A DNA stretch of 33,340 bases from a bacterium (GCA_021813945.1 JAKAJD010000001.1:399072-432411); one strand, 5' to 3'; shown: positions 1-8,345, counted from the stretch's first letter. A program made the numbers and translations. The notes: generated from the sequence alone by a model not told the origin.

Positions 1-20
1 ATAGCAAAATAGACCTATAA

Positions 21-50
21 TTGACAATTAGTCTGATTTTTTGATATAAT
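21..50 (+). promoter_or_regulatory. Sigma70-type promoter of the SET-domain gene
   Basis: TTGACA at 21-26 and TATAAT at 45-50 are separated by 18 bases, both perfect consensus hexamers. The start codon follows 11 bases after the -10 box, so the predicted 5' leader is only about five bases. Confidence 0.75.
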
Positions 51-61
51 TCCGCCCTAAT

Positions 62-646
62 ATGGAGAGAGTCGATTCGGCATTAGTCGAAGCTAGCCCC
101 ACTTCCGTAGTAGAAGTTCGAGAATCCCCAATCGGTGGTAAGGGTTGTTTTGCCCTAAGACCGATAGCAAAAGGCGAAACCATTCACATCCTTTCTGGCG
201 AATTGTTAACCGGTGACGAAATCGATCGAAGAATTATCTCAGGCAAAGCAAGGCCCGATGATGAACTACAAATTGACGAAGATTTATTTTACCAACTAGA
301 CACTCCGTCTTATTTTTTCAACCACAGTTGTGACCCTAATGGCGGAATTCGCAACAGAAGCGAGCTTTTTGCACTAAGAAATATAGCCGAAGGTGAAGAA
401 TTAACCTACGATTACGCAACAACCGTTGGAACAGAAATAGCACCTAGCTGGCTACTTGTTAACAATAACTGGGTTATGGAGTGCAATTGCAAATCAGAAA
501 CGTGCCGAGGCGAAATTCGTCCTGTAACATCAATTCCGGAAAATACATTGCATAGATACTTTAAAATAGGCGCCTTTCCAAATTTTATTAGAAATCAGCT
601 TATGTCAAGGAATCCTTCACTTTCCCCTGCTGTTTTCGGAATTTAA
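62..646 (+). CDS. SET-domain protein-lysine methyltransferase-like protein
   Basis: This 194-residue protein is almost entirely a SET domain, the fold that moves a methyl group from S-adenosylmethionine to a lysine side chain. The start of the domain is visible around residues 16-30 (SPIGGKGCFA). The cofactor-binding NHSC motif is at 87-90, and the ELTYDY motif that holds the catalytic tyrosine is at 113-118. A post-SET zinc-type cluster follows at 141-148 (CNCKSETC). All of the hallmark residues are therefore present and the enzyme should be active. The substrate cannot be told from sequence; in bacteria it could be a ribosomal or DNA-binding protein. The gene stands alone behind a consensus promoter. 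The domain call is firm, the target unknown. Confidence 0.88.
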   Translation: MERVDSALVEASPTSVVEVRESPIGGKGCFALRPIAKGETIHILSGELLTGDEIDRRIISGKARPDDELQIDEDLFYQLDTPSYFFNHSCDPNGGIRNRSELFALRNIAEGEELTYDYATTVGTEIAPSWLLVNNNWVMECNCKSETCRGEIRPVTSIPENTLHRYFKIGAFPNFIRNQLMSRNPSLSPAVFGI

Positions 647-691
647 TTTTTAACTCAAAAGTTAAAATAGCTTCTCCTCAAATCTCTGTTA

Positions 692-700
692 TGCAATAAT
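692..700 (+). promoter_or_regulatory. Extended -10 promoter, predicted leaderless
   Basis: TGCAATAAT is an extended -10 element (TG, one base, AATAAT). The ATG at 707 begins six bases after it, which would place the transcription start at or next to the start codon. Confidence 0.5.
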
Positions 701-706
701 TGACCT

Positions 707-1573
707 ATGCCAGAAGAAATCTCCCCCGATTCTGTGCCACAAGTACCTGGCGCCACTGCTTCCAATCCCTTTCCAAAAATGACAAGAGAAGAACAAGTCC
801 ATTTTGTCATAAAAGGCAAACGGCAGTTTCCTAAAAAAATATTCGCTCTTATTTTAATTTTAGCAATTGCCGGCTTATCGATTGCTTACATCTTAAACAA
901 AAACAAAAAGGAGCAATTTGCAAATGTTAATGATGCCGAAAATCCGCAAATTTCTATAACGCAGCCTCAAAATGGCGATACGCTAAAAGGCCAAGCCAAT
1001 GTTGTCGTATATGTTGCGGATTCAACAATCCAGCAAAAAGCCTACAAAGGTACGGTTTCCGATTTAAAAGTCACAGCAGCGCAACCACAAACTGTGACAA
1101 TAAGCGTTGCCGACGATCTCAAAAAAGCAACAACTGCTCAGCTACTTTATGAAACTTTAGGAGTTGAAAATAAGGACCAATGTCAAATAGGTCTTGCCGG
1201 AGGTCAAAAAGAAAGCTGTGGGCCAACCTACGCAACAGCTTCAGCAGATACCCAAAAACAAACGTACAATTTAGAAGCGTCCAAACTTATAACCGGCGAA
1301 AATAAATTTGAATTCACAGCTACAAAGGATTTTTCCGTAAAAAGTGCAAACCTTGATATTATTTTCGGGGATCAGAAAATAAGTGGCAAAGTTGTAAAAG
1401 TAGAATTTTTGCTAGACGACAAATCAATAGGCGAAAAAACCGATTTCACTCTCCCCTTTTCGCTGGATACCACCAAATACCAAAATGGCGCCCACGTGCT
1501 TTTAGCAAAAGCATATGACGAAGCTGGAAACTCCTCGCTTTCAGCCCCCAGAACAATAACCATTAAAAATTGA
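707..1573 (+). CDS. Membrane-anchored protein with Ig-like domains
   Basis: The 288-residue protein has a cytoplasmic N-terminus of about 43 residues, one transmembrane helix near residues 44-62 (FALILILAIAGLSIAYIL) and an extracellular remainder. The segment after the helix (ISITQPQNGDTLKGQANVVV) has the look of a bacterial Ig-like beta-sandwich strand pattern. The C-terminal 70 residues (VEFLLDDKSIGEKTDFTLPF, then a YQNGAHVLLAKAYDEAGN stretch) match the Big-type Ig fold well. Two cysteines near the middle could form a disulfide. Such proteins usually act at the cell surface in adhesion or as accessory modules. No enzymatic motif is visible. It is transcribed alone and converges on the antiporter gene. 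Confidence 0.75.
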   Translation: MPEEISPDSVPQVPGATASNPFPKMTREEQVHFVIKGKRQFPKKIFALILILAIAGLSIAYILNKNKKEQFANVNDAENPQISITQPQNGDTLKGQANVVVYVADSTIQQKAYKGTVSDLKVTAAQPQTVTISVADDLKKATTAQLLYETLGVENKDQCQIGLAGGQKESCGPTYATASADTQKQTYNLEASKLITGENKFEFTATKDFSVKSANLDIIFGDQKISGKVVKVEFLLDDKSIGEKTDFTLPFSLDTTKYQNGAHVLLAKAYDEAGNSSLSAPRTITIKN

Positions 1574-1596
1574 GCGAGTGCTAAATAGTGGCAGGT

Positions 1597-2643
1597 TTAA
1601 GGGTGAAAGAAAAAGGCAATCGCCATAATTGCATAAGCTGCAATCAACTGCAAACCTTCAAACCAATTACTTTCACCGTCTCCGACAACAACATTTACAA
1701 TAAGAACAGAAAGAATAATTGCTGCTAGTTCAAAAGAGTTAAAAACCAAATTCATTTGGGAATTAAAAAGTAAACTTACCAAAACCAGTATTGGGGCCAC
1801 AAACATAGCGATCTGGGTCGCAGAACCAATCGAAACGCTAAGAGACAAATCCATCTTGTTTTTTAGTGCAGTTGCAATAGCAGACATGTGCTCAGCTGCA
1901 TTTCCAACAATGGCCACAAAAACAACTCCAACAAAAAGTTCTGTCCAGCCAAAACCGGAAACAACAGGTTTGATAGAAGCTACAAGTATCTCGCTCATCC
2001 AGGCGGCAAAAAGCGTTGCCCCAAGTAAAATTACCAATGCTTTTTTCCTGCTCCATCTGGCATCATACTTACCAACCTCCTGGGTATATAAGTGTTTATG
2101 GGTATTTAGTACAAAAAGCAAACTAGAGACATAAACCACCAACATAAAAATTGAAACCAATATGCTTAACTGGCCAATAACTTTACTGCCTGCTTCTGTA
2201 GCAGTTTGTACAAGAACAGCAGGCATAATCAATGCAATAGCTGCAAGAAGAAGCGTCCCGCTGGCTGCAAGAGCCCCTGTCCGGTTGAATACTTGTCTCT
2301 TATGCCTCAATCCTTCTGCAAACATTGCCATACCTGTTACTAAAAGCAAATTACCTATTATTGAACCTGTAATTGATGCCTTAACAACTTCCGTAAGTCC
2401 CGCCCTTAGGGCAAACACACTGATCAAAAATTCAATAGCATTGCCAAAGCTTGCATTAAGAAGACCACCTAAAGACTGTCCCATATCAACTGACAATTCT
2501 TCCGTAGCTTCTCCGATAAATTTAGCAAGCGGCATGATTGCCAAGGATGCAATAAAAAAAATAATAAGAGGTGATATATTGAAAAATTCAAAAGCAATCG
2601 TTATGGGAACAAAAATAAGAAGCACCAGAAATATTTTTTCCAT
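1597..2643 (-). CDS. Calcium/proton antiporter (CaCA superfamily, Cax type)
   Basis: The 348-residue, roughly eleven-helix membrane protein exports Ca2+ in exchange for protons. The two inverted alpha-repeat motifs of the CaCA superfamily are plain: GNAIEFLISVFALRAG in the first half and GNAAEHMSAIATALKNKMD in the second, each with the conserved acidic residue that binds the cation. An acidic residue-rich loop lies between the helix bundles. Length is normal for bacterial Cax proteins. The gene lies 54 bases downstream of dnaB on the same strand. A possible promoter in that gap (TTGACT, 16 bases, TTACAT in minus-strand reading) suggests it can be expressed separately. Family assignment is strong; whether other cations are carried is not visible. 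Confidence 0.92.
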   Translation of the reverse strand: MEKIFLVLLIFVPITIAFEFFNISPLIIFFIASLAIMPLAKFIGEATEELSVDMGQSLGGLLNASFGNAIEFLISVFALRAGLTEVVKASITGSIIGNLLLVTGMAMFAEGLRHKRQVFNRTGALAASGTLLLAAIALIMPAVLVQTATEAGSKVIGQLSILVSIFMLVVYVSSLLFVLNTHKHLYTQEVGKYDARWSRKKALVILLGATLFAAWMSEILVASIKPVVSGFGWTELFVGVVFVAIVGNAAEHMSAIATALKNKMDLSLSVSIGSATQIAMFVAPILVLVSLLFNSQMNLVFNSFELAAIILSVLIVNVVVGDGESNWFEGLQLIAAYAIMAIAFFFHP

Positions 2644-2697
2644 AAAATATCCCTACTACTTTAATGTAACTTTTAATCCTGGTGAAGTCAAAAAGAA

Positions 2698-4077
2698 TTA
2701 TTCGATTAGCGCAGCAGTTCCAGCTTCTTCGACTTGCGATTTCTTTGGCTCTTTTGCAACCCTTTGTCTTTCGGTTCCATAAAATTTAACCCTGTCCGCC
2801 TTAAATACCATGTCGATCTCTCCTGTTGGCCCGTTTCTGTGTTTTTGGATATCCAACTTTACCTGCTCAATATTTTCCGGGTCCGGCCTCCAGATAAACA
2901 TCACAACATCTGCATCCTGCTCGATTGCCCCGGATTCCCTTAAATCCGCAAGCTGGGGCTTTCTTGTTCCCCTTTGCTCAACTGCACGCGAAAGCTGCGA
3001 GCAAGCAAGAACCGGAATTTTAAGCTCCCTTGCCAGGTTCTTCAACGATTGGGAAATTTCCGAAACCTCCTGAACGCGGTTTTCCAAATTTCTCCCATGC
3101 ATAAGCTGCAAATAATCAACAATAATAAGAGAAAGCCCATGTTCCACCTGAAGTCTTCTTGCTTTGGTTCTCATCTCCATAATGTTAATTGCCGGTGTAT
3201 CGTCTATAAAAAGCGGTGCATCCGCCAAAACCCCCATTGCTTCCTGTAACCTGTCAAAATCATTGTCGTCTAGCCTTCCGGTTTTAAGCTTCCAGGCATC
3301 TACTTCGGATTGGGATACCAAAAGCCTGTCAACAAGCTCTTCTTTGCTCATTTCCAAAGAAAATATGCCAACCGGTAGCCCTTCACGAACAGCAACATTG
3401 GCTGCAATATTTAAAGTCAAGCTTGTTTTACCCTGTCCTGGGCGAGAAGCTAAAATTATCAAATTGGAATCCTGCAAACCGGCTAGTTTTGAATCTAAAT
3501 CCCAAAAACCTGTAGGCACACCACGCAAACCTCCTGCTTTTTTGTGGAGTTCATCTAACCTATCAAAGCTTTCTGCCAAAGCATCTCTTAAAGGAAGGAA
3601 ATTCTGGCGCATCTGTTCTTGGGAAAGCGCAAAAACAGCCTGTTCGGTTTCGTCAAGCAGCGACCTAACATCGCCTTTATCGTCAAATGCAGCTTGTGAA
3701 ATTTTAGTGCTGGTTGATATGAGCTGGCGCTTTACAAAATGGTCCCTTACGATTTGCGCGTATTGTGCAATATTGGCCGCAGTCGGAACCAGGGAGGCTA
3801 GGTCTGTCAAATAAGCCGCTCCCCCAACCTTATCGAATTTGCCCTTTTTCTTAAGCTCATCTGTCAAAGTAATAAGATCAATGGGCTCGCGCTTTTCAAA
3901 AAGGTCATAAATCGCGCCCAAGATATCACCATGGGCCTCCTTGTAAAAATGCTCGGGTTTCAAAATTTGGACTATGGAGACCAAAGAATCAGAATCCAAA
4001 AGTATGGCACCCAAAATTGACCTTTCGGCGTCTAAATCTTGGGGAGGCACGCGAAGCGCGCTGACTTTCTGCGTCAT
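2698..4077 (-). CDS. dnaB: Replicative DNA helicase DnaB
   Basis: The 459-residue hexameric helicase unwinds DNA at the replication fork. The N-terminal DnaB domain covers residues 10-115 (PPQDLDAERSILGAIL at its start). The RecA-like C-terminal ATPase domain begins near 183. Walker A is SRPGQGKTS at 211-219, Walker B is LIIVD at 317-321, and the arginine-finger region RESGAIEQDADVVMF lies at 380-394. Length is typical and no intein is present. The ATG at 4077 is the start because the family's conserved N-terminus follows directly. A metallo-beta-lactamase-fold gene ends 17 bases upstream and is probably co-transcribed. In many bacteria dnaB follows rpsR-rplI; here it is about 10 kb from rpsR. 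Confidence 0.97.
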   Translation of the reverse strand: MTQKVSALRVPPQDLDAERSILGAILLDSDSLVSIVQILKPEHFYKEAHGDILGAIYDLFEKREPIDLITLTDELKKKGKFDKVGGAAYLTDLASLVPTAANIAQYAQIVRDHFVKRQLISTSTKISQAAFDDKGDVRSLLDETEQAVFALSQEQMRQNFLPLRDALAESFDRLDELHKKAGGLRGVPTGFWDLDSKLAGLQDSNLIILASRPGQGKTSLTLNIAANVAVREGLPVGIFSLEMSKEELVDRLLVSQSEVDAWKLKTGRLDDNDFDRLQEAMGVLADAPLFIDDTPAINIMEMRTKARRLQVEHGLSLIIVDYLQLMHGRNLENRVQEVSEISQSLKNLARELKIPVLACSQLSRAVEQRGTRKPQLADLRESGAIEQDADVVMFIWRPDPENIEQVKLDIQKHRNGPTGEIDMVFKADRVKFYGTERQRVAKEPKKSQVEEAGTAALIE

Positions 4078-4094
4078 TTTATCGACTAATTTAC

Positions 4095-4754
4095 TTATTG
4101 TTGTGCCGCAAGAACTGCAACTTCTAACTCTTCCGGCAACCTGTCTTTGGAGACTGAAAGTTTACTGGCAGGCTCGACATTTTCTTTACCCATCACTTTC
4201 AAAAATTCAGAAACCTCAGCCAAATCAACTTTTAGGCCGGGCAGTTTGTAATGGATTGGTACCACAATACTGGGTTCCAACTGAGAAATAATATCCGGCG
4301 CATCCTTGGCTTCTATTGTGTAAACTCCCCCAACTGGAATAAACAGCACATCGCAGCCGGAAAGTTCTTCGATCTGGGATTGAGTCAGTTTTTTTTGGCC
4401 CAAATCACCCAAGTGGACTAGGTTAACATCATCGACTGTTGCGTGGTAAATCGTATTTTTACCCCGCTTTGCACCCTGTTCATCATCATGGAAAGAATCA
4501 ACGCCAACAATATTTATGCCAGAAATTTCATATTCACCAGGGCCACTTATAATAAAAGGCGATTTCCCGTCTGCCCCCTTTACCGATTCGACACTATTAT
4601 GATCACCGTGGTCGTGGGTAACACAGACAATATCAGCCTCAGTTTTTAACGGCTTAAGACCAACAAAATTTGAGTCATACGGATCGAAAACAAGAGTCGC
4701 ACCCTTGCCTTTAACCTTAATGCAAGCTTGTCCCAAAAACCAAATATCTATCAT
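4095..4754 (-). CDS. Metallo-beta-lactamase-fold hydrolase (UlaG-like)
   Basis: With the start placed at 4754 the protein is 219 residues and begins MIDIWFLGQACIKVKG, the usual N-terminal strand of UlaG/YtnP-like hydrolases. An in-frame start at 4862 would add 36 residues unlike the family and would overlap the divergent gene at 4853, so it is rejected. The metal-binding motif THDHGDH is at residues 46-52 (H47, H49, D51, H52). A later His in VPIHYK and a GGVYTIEAKDA stretch fit the rest of the active site. Substrate cannot be predicted: UlaG relatives act on lactones or phosphodiesters. It precedes dnaB by 17 bases, so the two are likely one transcript, though no functional link is known. Confidence 0.88.
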   Translation of the reverse strand: MIDIWFLGQACIKVKGKGATLVFDPYDSNFVGLKPLKTEADIVCVTHDHGDHNSVESVKGADGKSPFIISGPGEYEISGINIVGVDSFHDDEQGAKRGKNTIYHATVDDVNLVHLGDLGQKKLTQSQIEELSGCDVLFIPVGGVYTIEAKDAPDIISQLEPSIVVPIHYKLPGLKVDLAEVSEFLKVMGKENVEPASKLSVSKDRLPEELEVAVLAAQQ

Positions 4755-4812
4755 AAAATTTGCAGACCCAGCAATTGATATTATCACAAAAAAAAATTTC
4801 ATGCACCACCAA

Positions 4813-4841
4813 TTGTCAGCTTCATCTGATTGTGCTAAGCT
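4813..4841 (+). promoter_or_regulatory. Probable promoter for the gene at 4853
   Basis: TTGTCA at 4813-4818 and TAAGCT at 4836-4841 are separated by 17 bases, with an extended TG at 4833-4834. The ATG lies 11 bases downstream. Confidence 0.45.
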
Positions 4842-4852
4842 AAAAAACGACA

Positions 4853-5785
4853 ATGCCGCCAAAGAGCTCTTCCCTCAAAACAATCCTGATTTTTATAGTC
4901 TTAGTTACTGTTGTCGGTTCCCTTATTTATTGGCTCTGGCAAAGACAACCCAAAAGCCTTGTCTCAAACAACGACATGCTTTCACCTCAAAGCCAAAACC
5001 AAAGTGCTACATCTTCGGCAACTCAGGCACAAAAAATTACAATTGACACCAACAAGGTCCTTTCACAAAATAAATTTCAGCTTCAAGGGCAAACACAACC
5101 AAATTCGATTGTCATAATTTATTCAAATAGTCAAAATGCAGTCACAAAATCAGACGCAAGCGGCAAATTTTCTCAAAGCCTAAATTTAGACGACGGTCTT
5201 AATCTAATCGGTCTGTCCACCCTTGGGCAAGATCTTAAGGAAATTGCAGCCACTAACTTGACCTATTACGTCGGCGGAGCAAAAATAGACGACACAATTG
5301 TCTATGCCGGTTTAGTCAAAAGCATTTTTAAAGACACAATAACCTTAACAACCCAAACCGGCGAGGCAACCGTCAAACAATTGCAAAACGCCAAAATTTC
5401 TATTCCCAAACTGCCCGGAGTCTCTGCTCAAACCCAAGATCAGGACATTCGAGTCGGCGACTATATGATCTCCCTTGGGAAAAACCTTTCTGAAGGACAG
5501 CTGCAAGCTGATAACATCAGTATTTTAAGAGACGATAAACCTCAAAACCCCGAACACTGGGCAATTGTTAAAGTTTTAACAACGCTTACAAAAAACAGCT
5601 TCCAAGCCGAGCAAAACGGGCAATCCAATACAGTAAAAATTGCAACCGACATAAATACTAGCTATTTAGACAAGGATCAAAAGGCAGATTCAAAAGCAGT
5701 TGTCAAAGACAGGTCCGCAATTGTCATCTATCATGCGGATGATAAAGGCAACGATTTAGCCGATCTAATCGATTTACTCCCTTAA
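4853..5785 (+). CDS. Membrane-anchored extracytoplasmic protein, Ig-like plus DUF5666-like region
   Basis: The 310-residue protein has a positively charged N-terminus and a single transmembrane helix at about residues 10-28 (ILIFIVLVTVVGSLIYWLW). A Ser/Gln/Thr-rich linker to about residue 65 follows. Residues 75-140 look like an Ig-type or carboxypeptidase-regulatory-like beta domain (GQTQPNSIVIIYSNSQNAV). The second half has repeated short strands of the kind GLVKSIFKDTITLTT and VLTTLTKNSFQAEQNG, resembling the small beta-barrel DUF5666 pattern. No catalytic motif is visible. It is expected to sit outside the membrane. It is divergent from the metallo-hydrolase gene. The topology is confident, the domain names are tentative. 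Confidence 0.65.
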   Translation: MPPKSSSLKTILIFIVLVTVVGSLIYWLWQRQPKSLVSNNDMLSPQSQNQSATSSATQAQKITIDTNKVLSQNKFQLQGQTQPNSIVIIYSNSQNAVTKSDASGKFSQSLNLDDGLNLIGLSTLGQDLKEIAATNLTYYVGGAKIDDTIVYAGLVKSIFKDTITLTTQTGEATVKQLQNAKISIPKLPGVSAQTQDQDIRVGDYMISLGKNLSEGQLQADNISILRDDKPQNPEHWAIVKVLTTLTKNSFQAEQNGQSNTVKIATDINTSYLDKDQKADSKAVVKDRSAIVIYHADDKGNDLADLIDLLP

Positions 5786-5788
5786 AAC

Positions 5789-5817
5789 TTGACTTTAGCA
5801 AGATAAAGTAGTATTCT
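5789..5817 (+). promoter_or_regulatory. Promoter of the TrpR-like gene
   Basis: TTGACT at 5789-5794 and TATTCT at 5812-5817 are separated by 17 bases. The predicted leader to the ATG at 5842 is about 18 bases. Confidence 0.55.
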
Positions 5818-5841
5818 GTCCTTGCTTTAATAAGCTAAAGT

Positions 5842-6126
5842 ATGGCAGCAGCAGATTCAAAAGAAGCAAAAGCGCTCTACAAAGCGGTTTTGTCCTTAAA
5901 AACACCGGACGAAGCCAAAAGATTCTTACGTGATCTTTTAACTGAGGCTGAGATTCGCGAATTTTCAAACCGTTGGAAAGTAGCCAACTTGCTGGCAGAA
6001 AAAATTAATTATTTAAAAATCGAGAAAGAAACAGGAATGTCGTCTACAACAATTGCCAGAATCAGCAAATGGCTTTTGAATGGGACTGGCGGCTATAAAC
6101 TTGTCATAAAAAGGCTTTCTAAATAA
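5842..6126 (+). CDS. TrpR-like YerC/YecD family DNA-binding protein
   Basis: The 94-residue all-helical protein matches the YerC/YecD family, relatives of the tryptophan repressor TrpR. The typical RDLLTEAEIREFSNRW segment lies at residues 30-45. The helix-turn-helix, EKETGMSSTTIARISKWL, lies at about 61-78 and is followed by a GGY tail. In this family the ligand and regulon are mostly unknown, and tryptophan binding is not implied. It has its own promoter, and hisS begins 44 bases downstream on the same strand behind another -10 box. No trp biosynthesis gene is nearby. The family call is strong. Confidence 0.9.
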   Translation: MAAADSKEAKALYKAVLSLKTPDEAKRFLRDLLTEAEIREFSNRWKVANLLAEKINYLKIEKETGMSSTTIARISKWLLNGTGGYKLVIKRLSK

Positions 6127-6156
6127 TTGCGCCTTCTATATACTTAGCCTAAATAG

Positions 6157-6162
6157 TATTAT
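6157..6162 (+). promoter_or_regulatory. -10 box of hisS, predicted leaderless
   Basis: TATTAT at 6157-6162 ends eight bases before the hisS ATG, and no Shine-Dalgarno sequence fits between them. The -35 region is weak. Confidence 0.4.
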
Positions 6163-6170
6163 TAAAATAT

Positions 6171-7085
6171 ATGCAAAAGGCACCGCCAACACCTAAAGGT
6201 TTTCGCGATATCTTGCCTGATTTAGCCCAAAAACGCAGGGATGCAATAAGAAAAATTGAAGATGTCCTCTCGGAAGCCAGCTTTGTACCGCTAGAGACTC
6301 CAACTATAGAATTTGCAGAAACTTTAACCGGAAAATATGGCGAAGAAGAGCGCTTAATTTACAAATTTAAAGATCGCGGAGATCGGGAACTTGCTCTCCG
6401 TTACGATCTGACCGTTCCCCTCGCCCGTTTTGTCGCCAACAACCAAAATTTAATCGAAAAAGGTCCATTCCGCAGATACCAAATTGGCCAGGTTTTCCGC
6501 GGTGAAAATCCTCAACACGGCCGTTACCGTGAATTTACGCAATTCGATTTCGATACAGTCGGGTCAGATCGCTTAGACGAGGACGCAAAAATCATCGCAA
6601 CTGCAATAATGTCGGTTAGAAAGCTAGGACTTAAAAATGCCCAAATGGCAATCAATGACCGCAACATTTTCGCCAACATACACATAGACATAGTGCGAAT
6701 GATAGATAAAATTCATAAGGTCGGAAAAGATCAATTAGCAAAAGAGCTTAAAGATAAAGGTTTTTCGGAAGCAGACGTTTTTACTTTGACTAATATAGAT
6801 AAAACCTCAATGTCTCCTAACACGAAACTAATATTTACTATTCTGGAGAAATACAACCTAAAAGAAAATAGAGATTTCTTTTTCGATCCTACACTAGCCA
6901 GAGGCTTGGACTATTACACTGGCTCTATTTTTGAGCTTAAACCGGACGGTAATCCTGCATCGCTCTCAATCGGGGCAGGAGGTCGCTATGACAACCTAAT
7001 CGGCATGTTTTCCGGAAGACAAATTCCCGCCGTGGGTTTTTCTTTTGGCATTGACCGCTTGATAGAAGCTATTGATGAAGCTTAA
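6171..7085 (+). CDS. hisS: Histidyl-tRNA synthetase lacking the anticodon-binding domain
   Basis: The enzyme charges tRNA-His with histidine. All class II catalytic elements are visible in the 304 residues: motif 1 from KGFRDILPD; motif 2 with FRGE at 109-112 and RYREFTQFD at 118-126; the histidine-specific RGLDYY at 244-249 with the catalytic arginine R244; GGRYD at 270-274; and motif 3 GFSFGIDRL at 289-297. The protein stops seven residues after motif 3. The normal C-terminal anticodon-binding domain of about 90-100 residues is missing. The stop is clean and the next gene starts inside it, so this is not an obvious frameshift. HisZ, the regulatory paralogue, also lacks this domain, but it usually loses the catalytic motifs, which are intact here, and no his biosynthesis genes are nearby. 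Confidence 0.88.
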   Translation: MQKAPPTPKGFRDILPDLAQKRRDAIRKIEDVLSEASFVPLETPTIEFAETLTGKYGEEERLIYKFKDRGDRELALRYDLTVPLARFVANNQNLIEKGPFRRYQIGQVFRGENPQHGRYREFTQFDFDTVGSDRLDEDAKIIATAIMSVRKLGLKNAQMAINDRNIFANIHIDIVRMIDKIHKVGKDQLAKELKDKGFSEADVFTLTNIDKTSMSPNTKLIFTILEKYNLKENRDFFFDPTLARGLDYYTGSIFELKPDGNPASLSIGAGGRYDNLIGMFSGRQIPAVGFSFGIDRLIEAIDEA

Positions 7086-7977
7086 GCCCGCCTTTCTGCT
7101 ACTTGTTACATCTACTGTAATTTGGGGTGCCACAGCCCCAATTATGAAAGTCACCCTCACCCAAGTTCCCCTGTTTACACTAGCCTTTACCCGCCAAATT
7201 TTGGCAGCCGGCTTACTTTTACCTTTTGTTTTAAATGATCTGAAAATTCAAAAAGAGGATTTAAAACCGCTTATTCTGACAACACTTTTGGGCACAAACA
7301 TCAACTTGTTTTTATTTTTTAAAGGGCTCGAGTTAACAGAGGCAATAAACGCATCAATAATAACAGCAGCCGTTCCGATAATAACTCTTTTTGCAGCCCA
7401 CCTTTACCTAAAAGAAAAACTCACCTTAAGGTTGATTTTAGCCTCAATTACTGCATTTTTAGGGACTTTAGTCATAGTCGGGGCGCCAATCCTTTCGCTA
7501 AACTTAAAAGCAGCCATTGGAAATTTGCTGCTGATTGCGGCAACTTTTGCCTTTGTCGCCTACGAAATCTATGCTAAAAAGTTGTTGCAAAAATACTCCG
7601 CTCTAAAGCTTACATTTTTTATGTTCGTGATAGCAGCAGTTATCTTTATGCCATTTTCGGCCTTTGAGTTTATTAAAAACCCCAATTGGCCGGCATCAGT
7701 AAATATTGAAGGTTTGCTTGGAATTCTATATGGGGTATTTCTGGCATCTGCCCTCGCCTCTTACTTTTGGCAAAAAGGTCTATCGCTGCTTCCTGCTGGA
7801 GAAGCAGCCCTTTTCTTTTACATTGACCCGATTTCCGGCATAATAGCCTCTATTATGCTTCTTGGGGAAAGAATTTCCCATTCATTTACGCTTGGGGCAA
7901 TCCTAATCGTTGTAGGCGTCTTTTTAGCAGAACACCACCGCAAAAACCACATTTTGCATAAAAGGCGCATAAATTGA
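7075..7977 (+). CDS. EamA/DMT family transporter
   Basis: The 300-residue protein has ten hydrophobic helices in two homologous five-helix halves, the standard layout of drug/metabolite transporters of the EamA family. The N-terminus FLLLVTSTVIWGATAPIMK carries the typical WG motif of the first helix. The second half repeats the pattern with YEIYAKKLLQKYS and SYFWQKGLSLLPAGEAA. The substrate (amino acid, metabolite or drug) cannot be inferred. The ATG at 7075 overlaps the end of hisS by 11 bases and implies translational coupling; a TTG at 7072 is a possible alternative. Its role may be to import a nutrient this reduced organism cannot make, but this is inference. Confidence 0.88.
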   Translation: MKLKPAFLLLVTSTVIWGATAPIMKVTLTQVPLFTLAFTRQILAAGLLLPFVLNDLKIQKEDLKPLILTTLLGTNINLFLFFKGLELTEAINASIITAAVPIITLFAAHLYLKEKLTLRLILASITAFLGTLVIVGAPILSLNLKAAIGNLLLIAATFAFVAYEIYAKKLLQKYSALKLTFFMFVIAAVIFMPFSAFEFIKNPNWPASVNIEGLLGILYGVFLASALASYFWQKGLSLLPAGEAALFFYIDPISGIIASIMLLGERISHSFTLGAILIVVGVFLAEHHRKNHILHKRRIN

Positions 7978-8026
7978 ACAAAAAACTCATATTTGGTAAA
8001 ATATCCAAACTTAGGAAGTTTGATAT

Positions 8027-8338
8027 ATGAAAGCTAACATTCATCCGCAATACTTCGATGACGCCAAAGTCACCTGCGTTTGCGGAAACACTTTTACAAC
8101 CGGAGCTACTATGCCTGAAATTAGGGTTGAAATTTGCAACAAATGTCACCCGTTTTTTACAGGTGAAATGAAGTATGTGGACACCCTTGGCCGTGTTGAG
8201 AAATTCCAAAAGCGTCAGGAACACGCAAAAGCCCACATTGCTCAAAAAGTGCAAAAAATTCAGGAAAAAGAAGAAAGAAAACGTCCGGAATCCCTCAAAG
8301 AAATGCTGGATCTTGCCAAAAAGCAAGCCGCCTCCTAG
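8027..8338 (+). CDS. rpmE: 50S ribosomal protein bL31 with C-terminal extension
   Basis: The N-terminal 70 residues are a zinc-binding bL31: [20 protein letters not shown], then [10 protein letters not shown], with zinc ligands C17, C19, C37 and C40. [19 protein letters not shown] core follows. From about residue 70 the protein carries a Lys/Glu-rich helical extension ([20 protein letters not shown]), bringing it to 103 residues against the usual 66-80. Because all cysteines are kept this is the zinc-containing (C+) form. It bridges the subunits of the ribosome. An AGGAAG sequence 8-14 bases upstream may act as a ribosome binding site. prfA follows, as in many bacteria. Confidence 0.96.
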   Translation: MKANIHPQYFDDAKVTCVCGNTFTTGATMPEIRVEICNKCHPFFTGEMKYVDTLGRVEKFQKRQEHAKAHIAQKVQKIQEKEERKRPESLKEMLDLAKKQAAS

Positions 8339-8345
8339 CCACTCA

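Noticed and set aside
2162-2782. Open frame of 206 codons on the plus strand
   Set aside because: It lies antisense to the antiporter and helicase genes, has low-complexity Ser/Ile/Leu content and no family features.
3164-3814. Open frame of 216 codons on the plus strand
   Set aside because: It is antisense to dnaB and shows Ser-rich composition typical of a shadow frame.
4755-4862. N-terminal extension of the metallo-beta-lactamase-fold protein
   Set aside because: The extra 36 residues do not match the family and would overlap the divergent gene; the internal ATG gives the conserved start.
6171-7085. Frameshift as cause of the short HisS
   Set aside because: The following sequence in all frames encodes the EamA transporter from its first helix; no remnant of an anticodon-binding domain was seen.
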